A stretch of DNA of 64,000 nt from Saprospiraceae bacterium UBA2329 (GTDB lineage Bacteria; Bacteroidota; Bacteroidia; Chitinophagales; Saprospiraceae): positions 1 through 64,000 of the forward strand of contig DDUV01000073.1 in NCBI GenBank assembly GCA_002344975.1. The letters are read 5' to 3'. The notes beneath the pieces are model-generated. The model worked only from the letters and a program-made list of their open reading frames with translations. It was not told the origin of the DNA and ran no database searches. Positions 52,129 to 60,383 of the stretch are shown here, piece by piece. Position numbers and translations under genes: made by a program. Position 1 is the first letter of the stretch. Every line of letters starts with the position of its first letter.

Positions 52129-53610
52129 TTGGCTACCAAAAAAGCAATTGTCATCGGTTCGGGTTTCGCGGGGCTTTCAGCAGCTACATCCTTGGCGGCA
52201 GAAGGTTTTGACGTTACTATTCTGGAAAAAAACAGTGTGGCAGGCGGCCGTGCGCGCAAATACGAGGCCGACGGTTTCATGTTCGACATGGGGCCGTCCT
52301 GGTATTGGATGCCGGATGTGTTTGAGCAGTACTTTGCACGCTTCGGAAAAAAGCCCTCCGATTATTACGATCTCGTTCGCCTCGATCCTTCTTACTCTGT
52401 CATTTTCGGGCAGGATCAGCGAATGGATTTGCCGGCTTCGATGGAAGGTCTGTATGCCTTGTTTGAACAACACGAACCGGGCAGCAGTGCGCAATTGCGT
52501 CGTTTTCTGGCGGAAGCCAAATATAAATACGAGGTGGGCATGGCCGACTTTGTACACCGCCCCAGCCACTCGATTCTGGAATTCGCCGATATCCGCATCT
52601 TGTTGAGTTTGTTCCGGTTGCAGATGTTTCAATCCATATCGTCGCACATCAGAAAATTGTTTAAAAACGAACAACTCATTCAGTTGCTGGAGTTTCCGGT
52701 GCTGTTTCTGGGCGCTACCCCTGAAAAAACGCCGGCCTTGTACAGCCTGATGAACTATGCCGACATGGCTTTGGGTACCTGGTATCCGATGGGCGGTATG
52801 CACAAAATCGTGGAGGGCATGGTGAGCCTTGCGGAAGAAAAGGGCGTAAAAATCAGACTGGGCGAAGAGGTCAAAAACATCTTTGTCCCCAACGGCCATG
52901 CAACCAAAGTTATTACCCAAAATGCTGAATACGAAGCAGATGTAGTCATTTCCGGCGCCGATTATCACCATACAGAGCAACAACTGCTGCAAGCTCCTCA
53001 ACGCAATTACCCTCAGGAATACTGGAACAAGCGCGTGATGGCGCCTTCAAGCCTTCTGTTTTATCTGGGCGTGAACCGGCGCGTGGAGCGGCTGCAACAC
53101 CATAATCTCTTTTTCGACGCCGATTTTGGTCTGCACGCAAAGGAGATTTATGAATCACCGGCATGGCCCACCGATCCGCTCTTTTATGTGTGCGCTCCTT
53201 CGGTGACCGACTCATCCGTTGCGCCGGAAGGCTGCGAAAATCTTTTCGTACTCATCCCCTTAGCCCCTGATTTACAGGATGATGAGGCCATGCGGGAAAA
53301 GTATTTCCATGTAGTAATGGAGCGATTGGAAAAATATGTCGGCCATGAAATCCGTCCGCATGTGGTACACAAAAGATCGTATGCGCACCGCGATTTCCAG
53401 CGCGATTACCACGCGTTCAAAGGCAATGCCTACGGATTGGCCAACACGTTGCTGCAAACGGCTTTTCTGAAACCCAAACTGAAAAGCAAAAAAGTGGCCA
53501 ACCTCTACTACACCGGCCAGTTGACAACTCCGGGGCCGGGCATGCCGCCCTCGCTCATCAGCGGGCAGGTGGTGGCGCGGGAAGTGTGCAGGGAGTTTTT
53601 GCAGGGGTGA
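52129..53610 (+). CDS. crtI: CrtI-family carotenoid desaturase
   Basis: A FAD-dependent phytoene-desaturase-type enzyme for carotenoid synthesis. From the TTG start the protein is 493 residues, the usual size. The dinucleotide-binding motif AIVIGSGFAGLSAATSLA is at the N terminus, followed by GGRARKYEADGFMFDMGPSW, and the C-terminal bacterial-desaturase signature (YYTGQLTTPGPGMPPSLISG). The open frame continues 57 codons upstream, but those are lysine- and phenylalanine-rich and unconserved, and no ATG fits, so TTG at 52129 is chosen. It could be a desaturase of a later carotenoid (CrtD). It ends in the 15-bp repeat array and is followed by crtB. Confidence 0.87.
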   Translation: MATKKAIVIGSGFAGLSAATSLAAEGFDVTILEKNSVAGGRARKYEADGFMFDMGPSWYWMPDVFEQYFARFGKKPSDYYDLVRLDPSYSVIFGQDQRMDLPASMEGLYALFEQHEPGSSAQLRRFLAEAKYKYEVGMADFVHRPSHSILEFADIRILLSLFRLQMFQSISSHIRKLFKNEQLIQLLEFPVLFLGATPEKTPALYSLMNYADMALGTWYPMGGMHKIVEGMVSLAEEKGVKIRLGEEVKNIFVPNGHATKVITQNAEYEADVVISGADYHHTEQQLLQAPQRNYPQEYWNKRVMAPSSLLFYLGVNRRVERLQHHNLFFDADFGLHAKEIYESPAWPTDPLFYVCAPSVTDSSVAPEGCENLFVLIPLAPDLQDDEAMREKYFHVVMERLEKYVGHEIRPHVVHKRSYAHRDFQRDYHAFKGNAYGLANTLLQTAFLKPKLKSKKVANLYYTGQLTTPGPGMPPSLISGQVVAREVCREFLQG

Positions 53611-53680
53611 GTATGTGAGGGGTGAGTATGTGAGGGGTGAGTATGTGAGGGGTGAGTATGTGAGGGGTGAGTATGTGAGG
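53606..53680. repeat. 15-bp tandem repeat, five copies
   Basis: Five head-to-tail copies of GGTGAGTATGTGAGG (starts 53606, 53621, 53636, 53651, 53666). The crtI stop TGA (53608-53610) is inside the first unit. Since 15 is a multiple of three, each later unit also gives TGA in the crtI frame. The array ends 40 bp before the crtB start. Confidence 0.92.
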
Positions 53681-53720
53681 GGGCTAACAACGAAATTGAA
53701 TAAACATAAAAAACATAGTC

Positions 53721-54560
53721 ATGGCAGATCAACTCTACAACAACGTATGCCGGGAATGCAGCAGCCTGATTACCAAGCGTTACAGTACGTCCTTTTCGCT
53801 GGGTATTCGGGTGTTTTCTCCCAAGTACCGCGAGCCGGTCTATTCTATCTACGGCTTTGTCCGCTTTGCCGACGAGATCGTAGATACCTTTCATGGCTAC
53901 CCGAAAGCCGAGCTGCTCCAACGGTTCCGCGAAGATACCCGCCGCGCCATTGAGGAGCGCATCAGCCTCAATCCGGTACTTCATTCTTTTCAGGAAGTAG
54001 TGCATCGCTACCAGATTGAAAATGAGCTGATTGATGCTTTTTTGGACAGTATGGAAATGGACCTGCATTTCCACACCTATGGCGATCATTTGTACAAAAA
54101 ATACATTTATGGCTCGGCAGAAGTGGTGGGATTGATGTGCCTGCGGGTCTTCTGTGAGGGCAACGACGCCGAGTACCAACGCCTGAAACCGGCGGCGCAA
54201 AGCCTCGGTTCGGCCTTCCAAAAAATCAACTTCCTGCGCGACATGGCCTCTGATTTTAAAGAGCGCGGCAGGGTCTATTTCCCCGGAGTGGACTTCACGC
54301 AGTTCACAGAGGCCGATAAAATCGCCATTGAGGCCGACATCAAAAAAGACTTCGACGATGCTTACTTTGGCATCCTCCAATTGCCGCAGGGCGTTCGTCT
54401 GGGGGTTTATATGGCTTATATTTACTACATAAAGCTCTTCCAAAAAATCAAAAAGGCCCCGGCACAGCAAGTAACTAAGGAGCGCATTCGCGTACCCGAC
54501 GGGCGCAAAATCGTGCTGCTTTTAGGCTCTGCCGTTCGGCATCAGTTCAATATGTTGTAA
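53721..54560 (+). CDS. crtB: Phytoene/squalene synthase family protein CrtB
   Basis: A 279-residue prenyl synthase that joins two GGPP molecules to phytoene. The two Asp-rich motifs are present: DEIVD in FVRFADEIVDTFHG and DMASD in INFLRDMASDFKERGR. Other family stretches: TKRYSTSFSLGIRVF and YIYGSAEVVGLMCL. It is preceded by crtI and the 15-bp array and followed, with a 1-nt overlap (TAATG), by a carotenoid-biosynthesis membrane protein. The product should be phytoene in this context; squalene is less likely. Confidence 0.93.
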   Translation: MADQLYNNVCRECSSLITKRYSTSFSLGIRVFSPKYREPVYSIYGFVRFADEIVDTFHGYPKAELLQRFREDTRRAIEERISLNPVLHSFQEVVHRYQIENELIDAFLDSMEMDLHFHTYGDHLYKKYIYGSAEVVGLMCLRVFCEGNDAEYQRLKPAAQSLGSAFQKINFLRDMASDFKERGRVYFPGVDFTQFTEADKIAIEADIKKDFDDAYFGILQLPQGVRLGVYMAYIYYIKLFQKIKKAPAQQVTKERIRVPDGRKIVLLLGSAVRHQFNML

Positions 54561-55216
54561 TGGAAAAACAGCCTGCTGCTAAGTACGAGCGCATTTTCGC
54601 CGGCGCCATGATTTTTCTCTTCGCTTCCGGCTTGGTTGCTCATGCCGTGCCTTCGCTGCGGCCGCTCACCGCTTCCACAACGGATTTATTTTTGCTGCTC
54701 ATCAATGGTACTTTGTTGTGGTTGATTGTTCGCAACAACTCAGATAATCGCCTGTGGTTCTGGTCTTTATCCGTGTATGTTTTTACTTTCACGGTAGAGG
54801 CAGTGGGCGTGGCTACGGGCGCTGTTTTCGGCGAGTATGCTTATGGCGCAGGCATGAAAGTGCAGTGGATCGGCGTGCCCTTGGTCATTGCCCTCAACTG
54901 GACGCTGCTCACGCTGGGCGTCAACGATCTGGCCTCCCGAATCACGTCTTCGCCCTGGCTGCGGGCGGCGGCGGCGGCCCTGCTCATTGCGGCGTATGAT
55001 TGGTTCATAGAGCCGGTTGCCATTGGGTTGGACTACTGGCAGTGGGCTACCGGCAGCGATATTCCTGTGCAAAACTATGTGGCATGGGCGGTCGTAGCTT
55101 TTGCGGCCTCGTTGCCGTTGCACCTTTTGCGCATCCGGTTTAGGCACTGGCTGTTGCCGCTGTATCTCGGCGTGCAGTGGTTCTATTTTGTGCTGATGGG
55201 GTGGGTGGGGATATGA
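54560..55216 (+). CDS. Carotenoid biosynthesis membrane protein (DUF422/CruF-like)
   Basis: A 218-residue protein with about seven hydrophobic helices. The segment FTVEAVGVATGAVFGEYAYG, followed by VPLVIALNW, fits the DUF422/CruF family of 1',2'-hydratases. Its position right behind crtB (shared TAATG) supports a role in end-group modification of the carotenoid, for example the hydroxylated psi-end of myxol or saproxanthin-type pigments. It is shorter than cyanobacterial CruF. It ends at 55216, with no spacer before the convergent lipoprotein gene. Confidence 0.78.
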   Translation: MEKQPAAKYERIFAGAMIFLFASGLVAHAVPSLRPLTASTTDLFLLLINGTLLWLIVRNNSDNRLWFWSLSVYVFTFTVEAVGVATGAVFGEYAYGAGMKVQWIGVPLVIALNWTLLTLGVNDLASRITSSPWLRAAAAALLIAAYDWFIEPVAIGLDYWQWATGSDIPVQNYVAWAVVAFAASLPLHLLRIRFRHWLLPLYLGVQWFYFVLMGWVGI

Positions 55217-56992
55217 TTAGTTTTTCTCAACGACGGCACAACATGGGTACGCAATGCGGCGGAGCCTGCTGATAACCGCCAACTCTGATCTGAGTACGGC
55301 CCTTCGCTTGTCGTCCTCTGCCAACAGCGCCATGTTTTTCAAGTCTTCATTGATGTTGTTCTCTTGTCCGTAGGAATCGTAAGCCCTCAGCGCTACATTC
55401 AAATCCTCATATTTCGTTGGCGATAAAGTCAATGCAAGCCGCTCGCCGGGACCTGTAATAAATTCATTTACAGCCCAATAAGGCTCTTCATCCTTGTAAG
55501 CAATGACAATACAAGTCGCCGGCTGCTTTTTGGGCATCCACATTCCTCTGTCTGTTTGTTCTCCGGTAAAAAACACTTCCTGCTCCATAGTATTCAAACG
55601 ATAGAGGCTTCGTATAGATTGATAAACGACGTAAGTATGCACCCTGTCAAAGGCTTTCCCGTTTTGAACCGCCACTTCGAGTTTTCCCCACTCAAAGTTT
55701 TTGGGAGCAATGCCCCTGTCTATGTTGATCCAGCCCGTTTCCGACCAGATGAAACCATAGGTCTCCATCCTGTATGCTTCTCTTTTTCTGAGCAGTTCCT
55801 TGTACGTTTCTAATGTTTTTATGGCCTTCTCATTTTTTTCTCGATGCGCCCGGATGGCCTTGTCTCGCGCGACTTCCAATGAAGATTTGACGGCACTCAA
55901 TCTTTGCTCGTAGTATTGGCGCAAGAGGGCGCCGTACTTACCCGCGCCATCCACGTTGGTCTGTTTCCATTGGTGGAAGCGCAGAAATTCGCGCCGGAGT
56001 GCATCGCCCTGCAAAGCGACAGCCGCCAAACTATCTGATTCCCAGAGGTTTTTATCCGTGTTTTTGATGTAAATTTCGATGATATCGTCTCGGCAAGTCG
56101 AGAAGATTGTCTGAAGTCGTTTTTCAAATTCGCGGGTTGCAATGAACGTTTTTTGAAACTCCTCAGATCGAATGGCTTGTATGATGGCAGGATCAATACC
56201 GCAGTAGGCTGTTTCTTCATCGACGGTATCTCCATCAATTTGATTACCAACCGATTGTGTGGAATTATCATTCGGCTCATTCAAGTTTACATCTGCCATC
56301 TTTCCCAACCACTCCTTTCCATCCCGCACCGACAAGCTGTAATACAGGCTGTCGGCCAATGCCCGGTCGGCCTTCTGACGCCCTGCAAAAGGCATAGATA
56401 TAACTACCTCATCATCAAATCCTTTTGGCAAAAAATCCAGCAAACTGAAATCAATCGGCACGAGAAAATCCTCCAATGTTTTCGGCTCCGTCCAATTCAT
56501 ATTTCCTGTTGCATCTCTGGTTCCTTTGTAGGCCATCATGCCGGGCACTTTATGCGGAGCGGGGATTTCGATATACACAGGGTTGCTTTTGCTGATGTAT
56601 AGTTGTTCTCCGTTGCCCGTTACATTCAAAAAAATCATTCCGCCGGTTTCGAGCAGCGCGCTATCCGAGGTAGTTGTGAGGTTGGAAAGCAGCATCCGGC
56701 TCAGGGAAAAGGCCTCCGCCAATTCCACTTTCACCTTTCCGGTTACGGCCTTACCCTCGGCATTTACAAAACATCCTTTCGGAAAAACCAACAGGGTTTC
56801 GTGTTTGCCCTCCGTCACATTGTCTTGGGAGGCGTTCAGTTCAAAGATTTGGCTTTCCACCATCGTTTCCCGGAAGGGGTCATGGGGGTGATGCTTGAAT
56901 GTCGTTTCAGCAGTATCTGACGGTTGGCAACTTTGCAGCAACATCAGTACCAGCAGGCTCGCCGGCAGGAGGTGTAATGTGTTGGTTTTCAT
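55217..56992 (-). CDS. Large lipoprotein of unknown function
   Basis: A 591-residue predicted lipoprotein (lipobox LQSC, Cys22; start MKTNTLHLLPASLLVLMLL). About residues 45-165 look beta-rich (LLVFPKGCFVNAEGKAVTGK; VYIEIPAPHKVPGMMAYKGT), comparable to carboxypeptidase-regulatory-like or Ig modules. About 255-420 is helical and charged (EEFQKTFIATREFEKRLQTI; KAIRAHREKNEKAIKTLETY). The C-terminal third is again beta-rich, with AYDSYGQENNINEDLKN. No catalytic motif. Such proteins are frequent in Bacteroidota with no known role. It abuts the carotenoid operon convergently. Confidence 0.6.
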   Translation of the reverse strand: MKTNTLHLLPASLLVLMLLQSCQPSDTAETTFKHHPHDPFRETMVESQIFELNASQDNVTEGKHETLLVFPKGCFVNAEGKAVTGKVKVELAEAFSLSRMLLSNLTTTSDSALLETGGMIFLNVTGNGEQLYISKSNPVYIEIPAPHKVPGMMAYKGTRDATGNMNWTEPKTLEDFLVPIDFSLLDFLPKGFDDEVVISMPFAGRQKADRALADSLYYSLSVRDGKEWLGKMADVNLNEPNDNSTQSVGNQIDGDTVDEETAYCGIDPAIIQAIRSEEFQKTFIATREFEKRLQTIFSTCRDDIIEIYIKNTDKNLWESDSLAAVALQGDALRREFLRFHQWKQTNVDGAGKYGALLRQYYEQRLSAVKSSLEVARDKAIRAHREKNEKAIKTLETYKELLRKREAYRMETYGFIWSETGWINIDRGIAPKNFEWGKLEVAVQNGKAFDRVHTYVVYQSIRSLYRLNTMEQEVFFTGEQTDRGMWMPKKQPATCIVIAYKDEEPYWAVNEFITGPGERLALTLSPTKYEDLNVALRAYDSYGQENNINEDLKNMALLAEDDKRRAVLRSELAVISRLRRIAYPCCAVVEKN

Positions 56993-57032
56993 AGATAAAA
57001 CATTACTATTCAGCGGGTCTACAAAAGCTACG

Positions 57033-57171
57033 AGCTATGAGTCACGAGCTATGAGTTTGTTTATTCGTTGAAAAATTAGATTTTCCATTTGGGGGAATTT
57101 CAAAGCCTCATCTTGAAAAAAGGCTCTATTTCATTTTGGGAGATCAAACTCGTAGCTCGCGGCTCATGGCT
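57033..57171. repeat. 139-bp element with 26-bp inverted ends
   Basis: The left arm (57033-57058) and right arm (57146-57171) are inverted repeats with 22 of 26 positions matching; three of the four mismatches become G-U pairs in the plus-strand RNA. The 87-bp interior holds a small hairpin (AAGCCT...AGGCT) and no gene. It fills most of the space between the lipoprotein and DUF5683 genes. The left arm also contains an internal direct repeat, CGAGCTATGAGT. Confidence 0.65.
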
Positions 57172-57206
57172 TTTTGGGAAAGCCCCTGAATAGTCACGAT
57201 AAAACA

Positions 57207-57830
57207 TCAACGTATCGTCAGCGTCAACGAAACTCCCGGCGTCATACCGCCCGGTCCCGGCATACCTAAGCTTGGTTTGAGGCGCAGGCTGAGGTCTTCG
57301 TTCACGTCAAAATCGCGCAGGTGTGCGTCCACCAATGCCTCAATGGCCTGCAAACCATACACCCCGATGGAATAAATGAGCCAGCTTTGGCGGTCTTTAT
57401 TGTAGCGATCGCGATATACCCGGAGCGTTCGGAGTTCTTGCAGAACAGGATTGCTGAATTCGGGCGGCAATCCAGAGGGTACCGGATCGCCTGCCAGCCG
57501 GGCCGAATACGCCAACTGGAAATTCTTGTAATTCTCCTGATTGTAAAGATACACGCCCACCGTAGCGCCCAGCGCCCCATACACAAAAGGCACTTTCCAC
57601 CAACGGCCATTGTAAACCTGCCCGGCGCCCGGCAAAATCAAAGAGTACAGGAGCGACTTTTTGGGATCGGGCAGTCTTTTGACTTTCGGAGTATCGGTAG
57701 AGTCCAGGCCCAAGCTCATTTCTTCTTCCCAAAGCGATTCTGTGGTTTCGGCAGGAGTAGCCGAAAGAGACGGACCACCCAGCCAACAACAGGCCGAAAG
57801 TAAGAAGAGGATGCGCAGTTTATTTCTCAA
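57207..57830 (-). CDS. DUF5683 membrane-associated protein
   Basis: A 207-residue protein with a signal-like N terminus (start MRNKLRILFLLSACCWLGG). The core DPKKSLLYSLILPGAGQVYNGRWWK, with further hydrophobic segments about 85-100 and 150-170, is the DUF5683 signature. The parA-parB-DUF5683 order is conserved in Bacteroidota, often followed by dapB and lepB, which are not seen in this window. It overlaps the parB 3' end by 11 bp, so the genes are cotranscribed. Confidence 0.85.
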   Translation of the reverse strand: MRNKLRILFLLSACCWLGGPSLSATPAETTESLWEEEMSLGLDSTDTPKVKRLPDPKKSLLYSLILPGAGQVYNGRWWKVPFVYGALGATVGVYLYNQENYKNFQLAYSARLAGDPVPSGLPPEFSNPVLQELRTLRVYRDRYNKDRQSWLIYSIGVYGLQAIEALVDAHLRDFDVNEDLSLRLKPSLGMPGPGGMTPGVSLTLTIR

Positions 57831-58737
57831 GGTGTTCCAAATATGCGTTGAACTGATCTACCGTATCGAACGGAAGAACGATCTGTCCCTTGCTCTGGCC
57901 TTGTAATTTAATTTGCACTTTGGCGGTGCCGAACAACTCGCGCAGTTTTTTCTGCACGTCGTCGTAGGCATCCGGCAGGCGTTCTTTCGGCGCTTTTTTT
58001 GGTCTGTCTTCGCTCAGCGCAGCGGCCAAGTGCTCCAGATCGCGCACCGAAAGCCCTTCTTTGATGGTCTGCCTGTACAGCGAATCGCGCACGGCATAGT
58101 CGTCTATACCGGCCAAAACGCGGGCATGGCCCATGCTGATCTCGCGGTCTTTGATGGATTTTTGGATATTGGGGGGCAATTTCAGCAGGCGCAGGTAGTT
58201 GGTCACGGTGCTGCGCTTTTTGCCCATGCGGTCGGAGAGCGACTCATCTGTGAGACTGCACTCTTCCTTGAGGCGTTGCAGGGTGATGGCCACTTCAATG
58301 GCGTTGAGGTCTTCGCGCTGAATGTTCTCCACCAGCGCCATTTCCAGCATTTCCTGGTCGTTGGCCAATCGAATGTAGGCCGGCACTTCGATGAGGCCCG
58401 CCATTTTGGAGGCCCGCAAACGACGTTCACCGGAGATGAGCTGGTAGGCATTGGGCGAAAGCCTGCGCACCGTGATGGGCTGAATGAGACCATGCACCTT
58501 CACCGATTCGGAGAGTTCGGCCAGGGCGGTTTCGTCAAATTCATTGCGCGGCTGCCAGGGGTTCACTTCTATCTGATCCACAGGAATCATCGCCACAGTG
58601 TGCGAAAGTTCTTTCACCACTTCTTCCTGTTTCTCCTCAATTTCTTTGTCGCTGAGAGAAAAAATCGCCTTCAGACCGGCGGCCAATTGCTGCTTTTCAG
58701 CTTGTACGGTCGGCTTGCGTTCTATTTTTTTTGCCAT
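57820..58737 (-). CDS. parB: Chromosome partition protein ParB
   Basis: A 305-residue ParB CTPase that spreads from parS sites. The N-terminal ParB/Srx domain has the motifs WQPRNEFDETALAELSESV and YQLISGERRLRASKMAG (GERR box). The central helix-turn-helix region (SLTDESLSDRMGKKRSTVTN) is followed by the C-terminal dimerisation helix. It is cotranscribed with parA (78 bp upstream) and DUF5683. No perfect TGTTTCACGTGAAACA parS site was spotted near it. Confidence 0.95.
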   Translation of the reverse strand: MAKKIERKPTVQAEKQQLAAGLKAIFSLSDKEIEEKQEEVVKELSHTVAMIPVDQIEVNPWQPRNEFDETALAELSESVKVHGLIQPITVRRLSPNAYQLISGERRLRASKMAGLIEVPAYIRLANDQEMLEMALVENIQREDLNAIEVAITLQRLKEECSLTDESLSDRMGKKRSTVTNYLRLLKLPPNIQKSIKDREISMGHARVLAGIDDYAVRDSLYRQTIKEGLSVRDLEHLAAALSEDRPKKAPKERLPDAYDDVQKKLRELFGTAKVQIKLQGQSKGQIVLPFDTVDQFNAYLEHLEK

Positions 58738-58814
58738 TGGTTACATCATCGGTTGCCTGCCGGAAATAAGGGTTTGTACCGGCAAGATGAAAAAATAAAG
58801 GTTCCCGACACCGG

Positions 58815-59606
58815 TTATGCCGGTTGCGGAGCGGAAATTTTGTCGTTGTTGTTGGCCAGGAACTCATTGGCCAAGTTCAGGAAGTTGACACTGCCCTTGC
58901 TGCCTGCATTCAGCATCACTACCGGTTGGTGCATGTTGGGCGCTTCGCCAATGCGGGAGTTGCGGTGAATGATGGTTTCAAACACCTTGCCTTTGAAAAT
59001 CTCGCGCACCTCGGCCACTACCACATTGGAAAGGCGCAGGCGGCTGTCGAACATGGACAGCAGGATGCCTTCGATTTCCAATTTCGTATTCAGCTTTTTG
59101 CGCACTAAGTTGATGGTGTTTTGCAGCTTGCTCAAGCCTTCCAGCGCAAAATACTCGCACTGCACCGGCACCAGCACCGAGTCAGCCGCCGTCAGGGCGT
59201 TGATGGTGATGAGACCCAGCGAGGGCAGGCAATCAATAAAAATGTAGTCGTACTCGTCGCGCAGTTGGTCCACGATGCCCTTCATAATGAACTCGCGGTT
59301 TTCGCGGGCGGCCAATTCCAGTTCTGCGCCCACGAGGTTGATGTGCGAAGGCATGAGGTGGAGGTTGGGCGTGTCGGTCTCGTAGAGCGCGTCCATGGGG
59401 TCCATCCCGTTGACCATGCAGTCGTACAGATTGGTGTCTGTATCGCCTTCCAGAATGCCCACGCCCGACGAGGAGTTGGCCTGCGGATCGGCGTCAATGA
59501 GCAGCACTTTTTTATCTAAAATGGCCAAACTGGCGCTCAGGTTGATGGCAGTGGTGGTTTTGCCCACGCCGCCTTTCTGGTTGGCAATGGCGATAACTTT
59601 TCCCAT
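58815..59606 (-). CDS. parA: Chromosome partition ATPase ParA
   Basis: A 263-residue ParA/Soj ATPase. The deviant Walker A KGGVGKTTTAINLSA (both Lys), switch I VLLIDADPQANSSSG, and Walker B YIFIDCLPSLGLIT are all present; the conserved late motif is FETIIHRNSRIGEAP. The usual size for the chromosomal class. The gene begins 35 bp after the UPF0173 hydrolase stop on the same strand. Confidence 0.96.
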   Translation of the reverse strand: MGKVIAIANQKGGVGKTTTAINLSASLAILDKKVLLIDADPQANSSSGVGILEGDTDTNLYDCMVNGMDPMDALYETDTPNLHLMPSHINLVGAELELAARENREFIMKGIVDQLRDEYDYIFIDCLPSLGLITINALTAADSVLVPVQCEYFALEGLSKLQNTINLVRKKLNTKLEIEGILLSMFDSRLRLSNVVVAEVREIFKGKVFETIIHRNSRIGEAPNMHQPVVMLNAGSKGSVNFLNLANEFLANNNDKISAPQPA

Positions 59607-59641
59607 GTCTTATGGATATTGAGGTATGAAAAATAAGGCGA

Positions 59642-60322
59642 TCAGATGACTAAGCTTTCTCCGACGGGCAGCAAAATTAGTTCTTTCCCCCTATCTGCGA
59701 AAGATTTTTTTGCGGCCTCGTGGTCTATCTGGATGTACCCGAAGGTATCGTAATGGCAGGCAATGATGCGGTCGCACTCGATCAGACCGGCTGCAATGGC
59801 GGCATCTTCGTAGCCCATGGTGAAGTTGTCGCCGATGGGCAAAATGGCTACATCCAACTTCGGGCAGGTCATGGGAATGAAACTCATGTCCTGCGTCAGC
59901 GCAGTGTCTCCAGCAAAATAGAAGCATTGGTCGGCATTCCAGACCACAAAACCGCCGGGGTTGCCGCCGTTGCTGCCGTCGGGCAAAACAGAACTGTGTA
60001 CCGCATTGACATATTTTACAGTGCCGAAATCGAAATTCCACTTGCCGCCGTGATTCATCGGATGCCCTTTGAGGCCCTTGTTTTCAAACCAGGAAACGAT
60101 CTCGAAGTTGGAAACGACAAAGGCGCCCGTGCGTTTGGCTATGCTTTCCACATCGGCCACATGATCGCCGTGCCCGTGCGACACCAAAATGACATCTGCC
60201 TGAATGTCAGACACATCTATATGTGAGGCTAAACCGTTGGGGCTGATAAACGGATCGAACAGAAGTTGGCTTTCGCCCAATTGCACACCAAAACAGGCGT
60301 GACCATAATAGGTAATTTTCAT
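59642..60322 (-). CDS. Metal-dependent hydrolase, UPF0173 (MBL fold)
   Basis: A 226-residue metallo-beta-lactamase-fold protein: MKITYYGHACF at the start, the metal motif SHGHGDHVADV, GHPMNHGGKW, FAGDTALTQDM, and ACHYDTFGYIQID near the end. These match UPF0173 and related L-ascorbate-6-phosphate-lactonase-like hydrolases; the substrate is unknown. A TACCTTTG promoter element lies 19 nt upstream. The gene is followed by parA, parB and DUF5683 on the same strand. Confidence 0.9.
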   Translation of the reverse strand: MKITYYGHACFGVQLGESQLLFDPFISPNGLASHIDVSDIQADVILVSHGHGDHVADVESIAKRTGAFVVSNFEIVSWFENKGLKGHPMNHGGKWNFDFGTVKYVNAVHSSVLPDGSNGGNPGGFVVWNADQCFYFAGDTALTQDMSFIPMTCPKLDVAILPIGDNFTMGYEDAAIAAGLIECDRIIACHYDTFGYIQIDHEAAKKSFADRGKELILLPVGESLVI

Positions 60323-60341
60323 GGCTGCTCCGATTTTGGCG

Positions 60342-60349
60342 CAAAGGTA
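60342..60349 (-). promoter_or_regulatory. -7 element (TACCTTTG) of the UPF0173-par cluster
   Basis: Exact TAnnTTTG match on the minus strand, 19 nt upstream of the hydrolase ATG. Confidence 0.5.
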
Positions 60350-60383
60350 GGGCTTTGAGGCGAATTTTCGGGGCCATTTTCAA

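Noticed and set aside
53615..53953. Small plus-strand protein starting with RGEYV repeats
   Set aside because: Arises from the 15-bp tandem array read in another frame and then overlaps crtB out of frame; no family.
57913..58968. 351-codon plus-strand open frame opposite parB
   Set aside because: An antisense shadow; parB motifs are intact.
57207..60322. parS site near parAB
   Set aside because: I read this stretch for TGTTTCACGTGAAACA or close variants and did not see one; it may lie outside the window.
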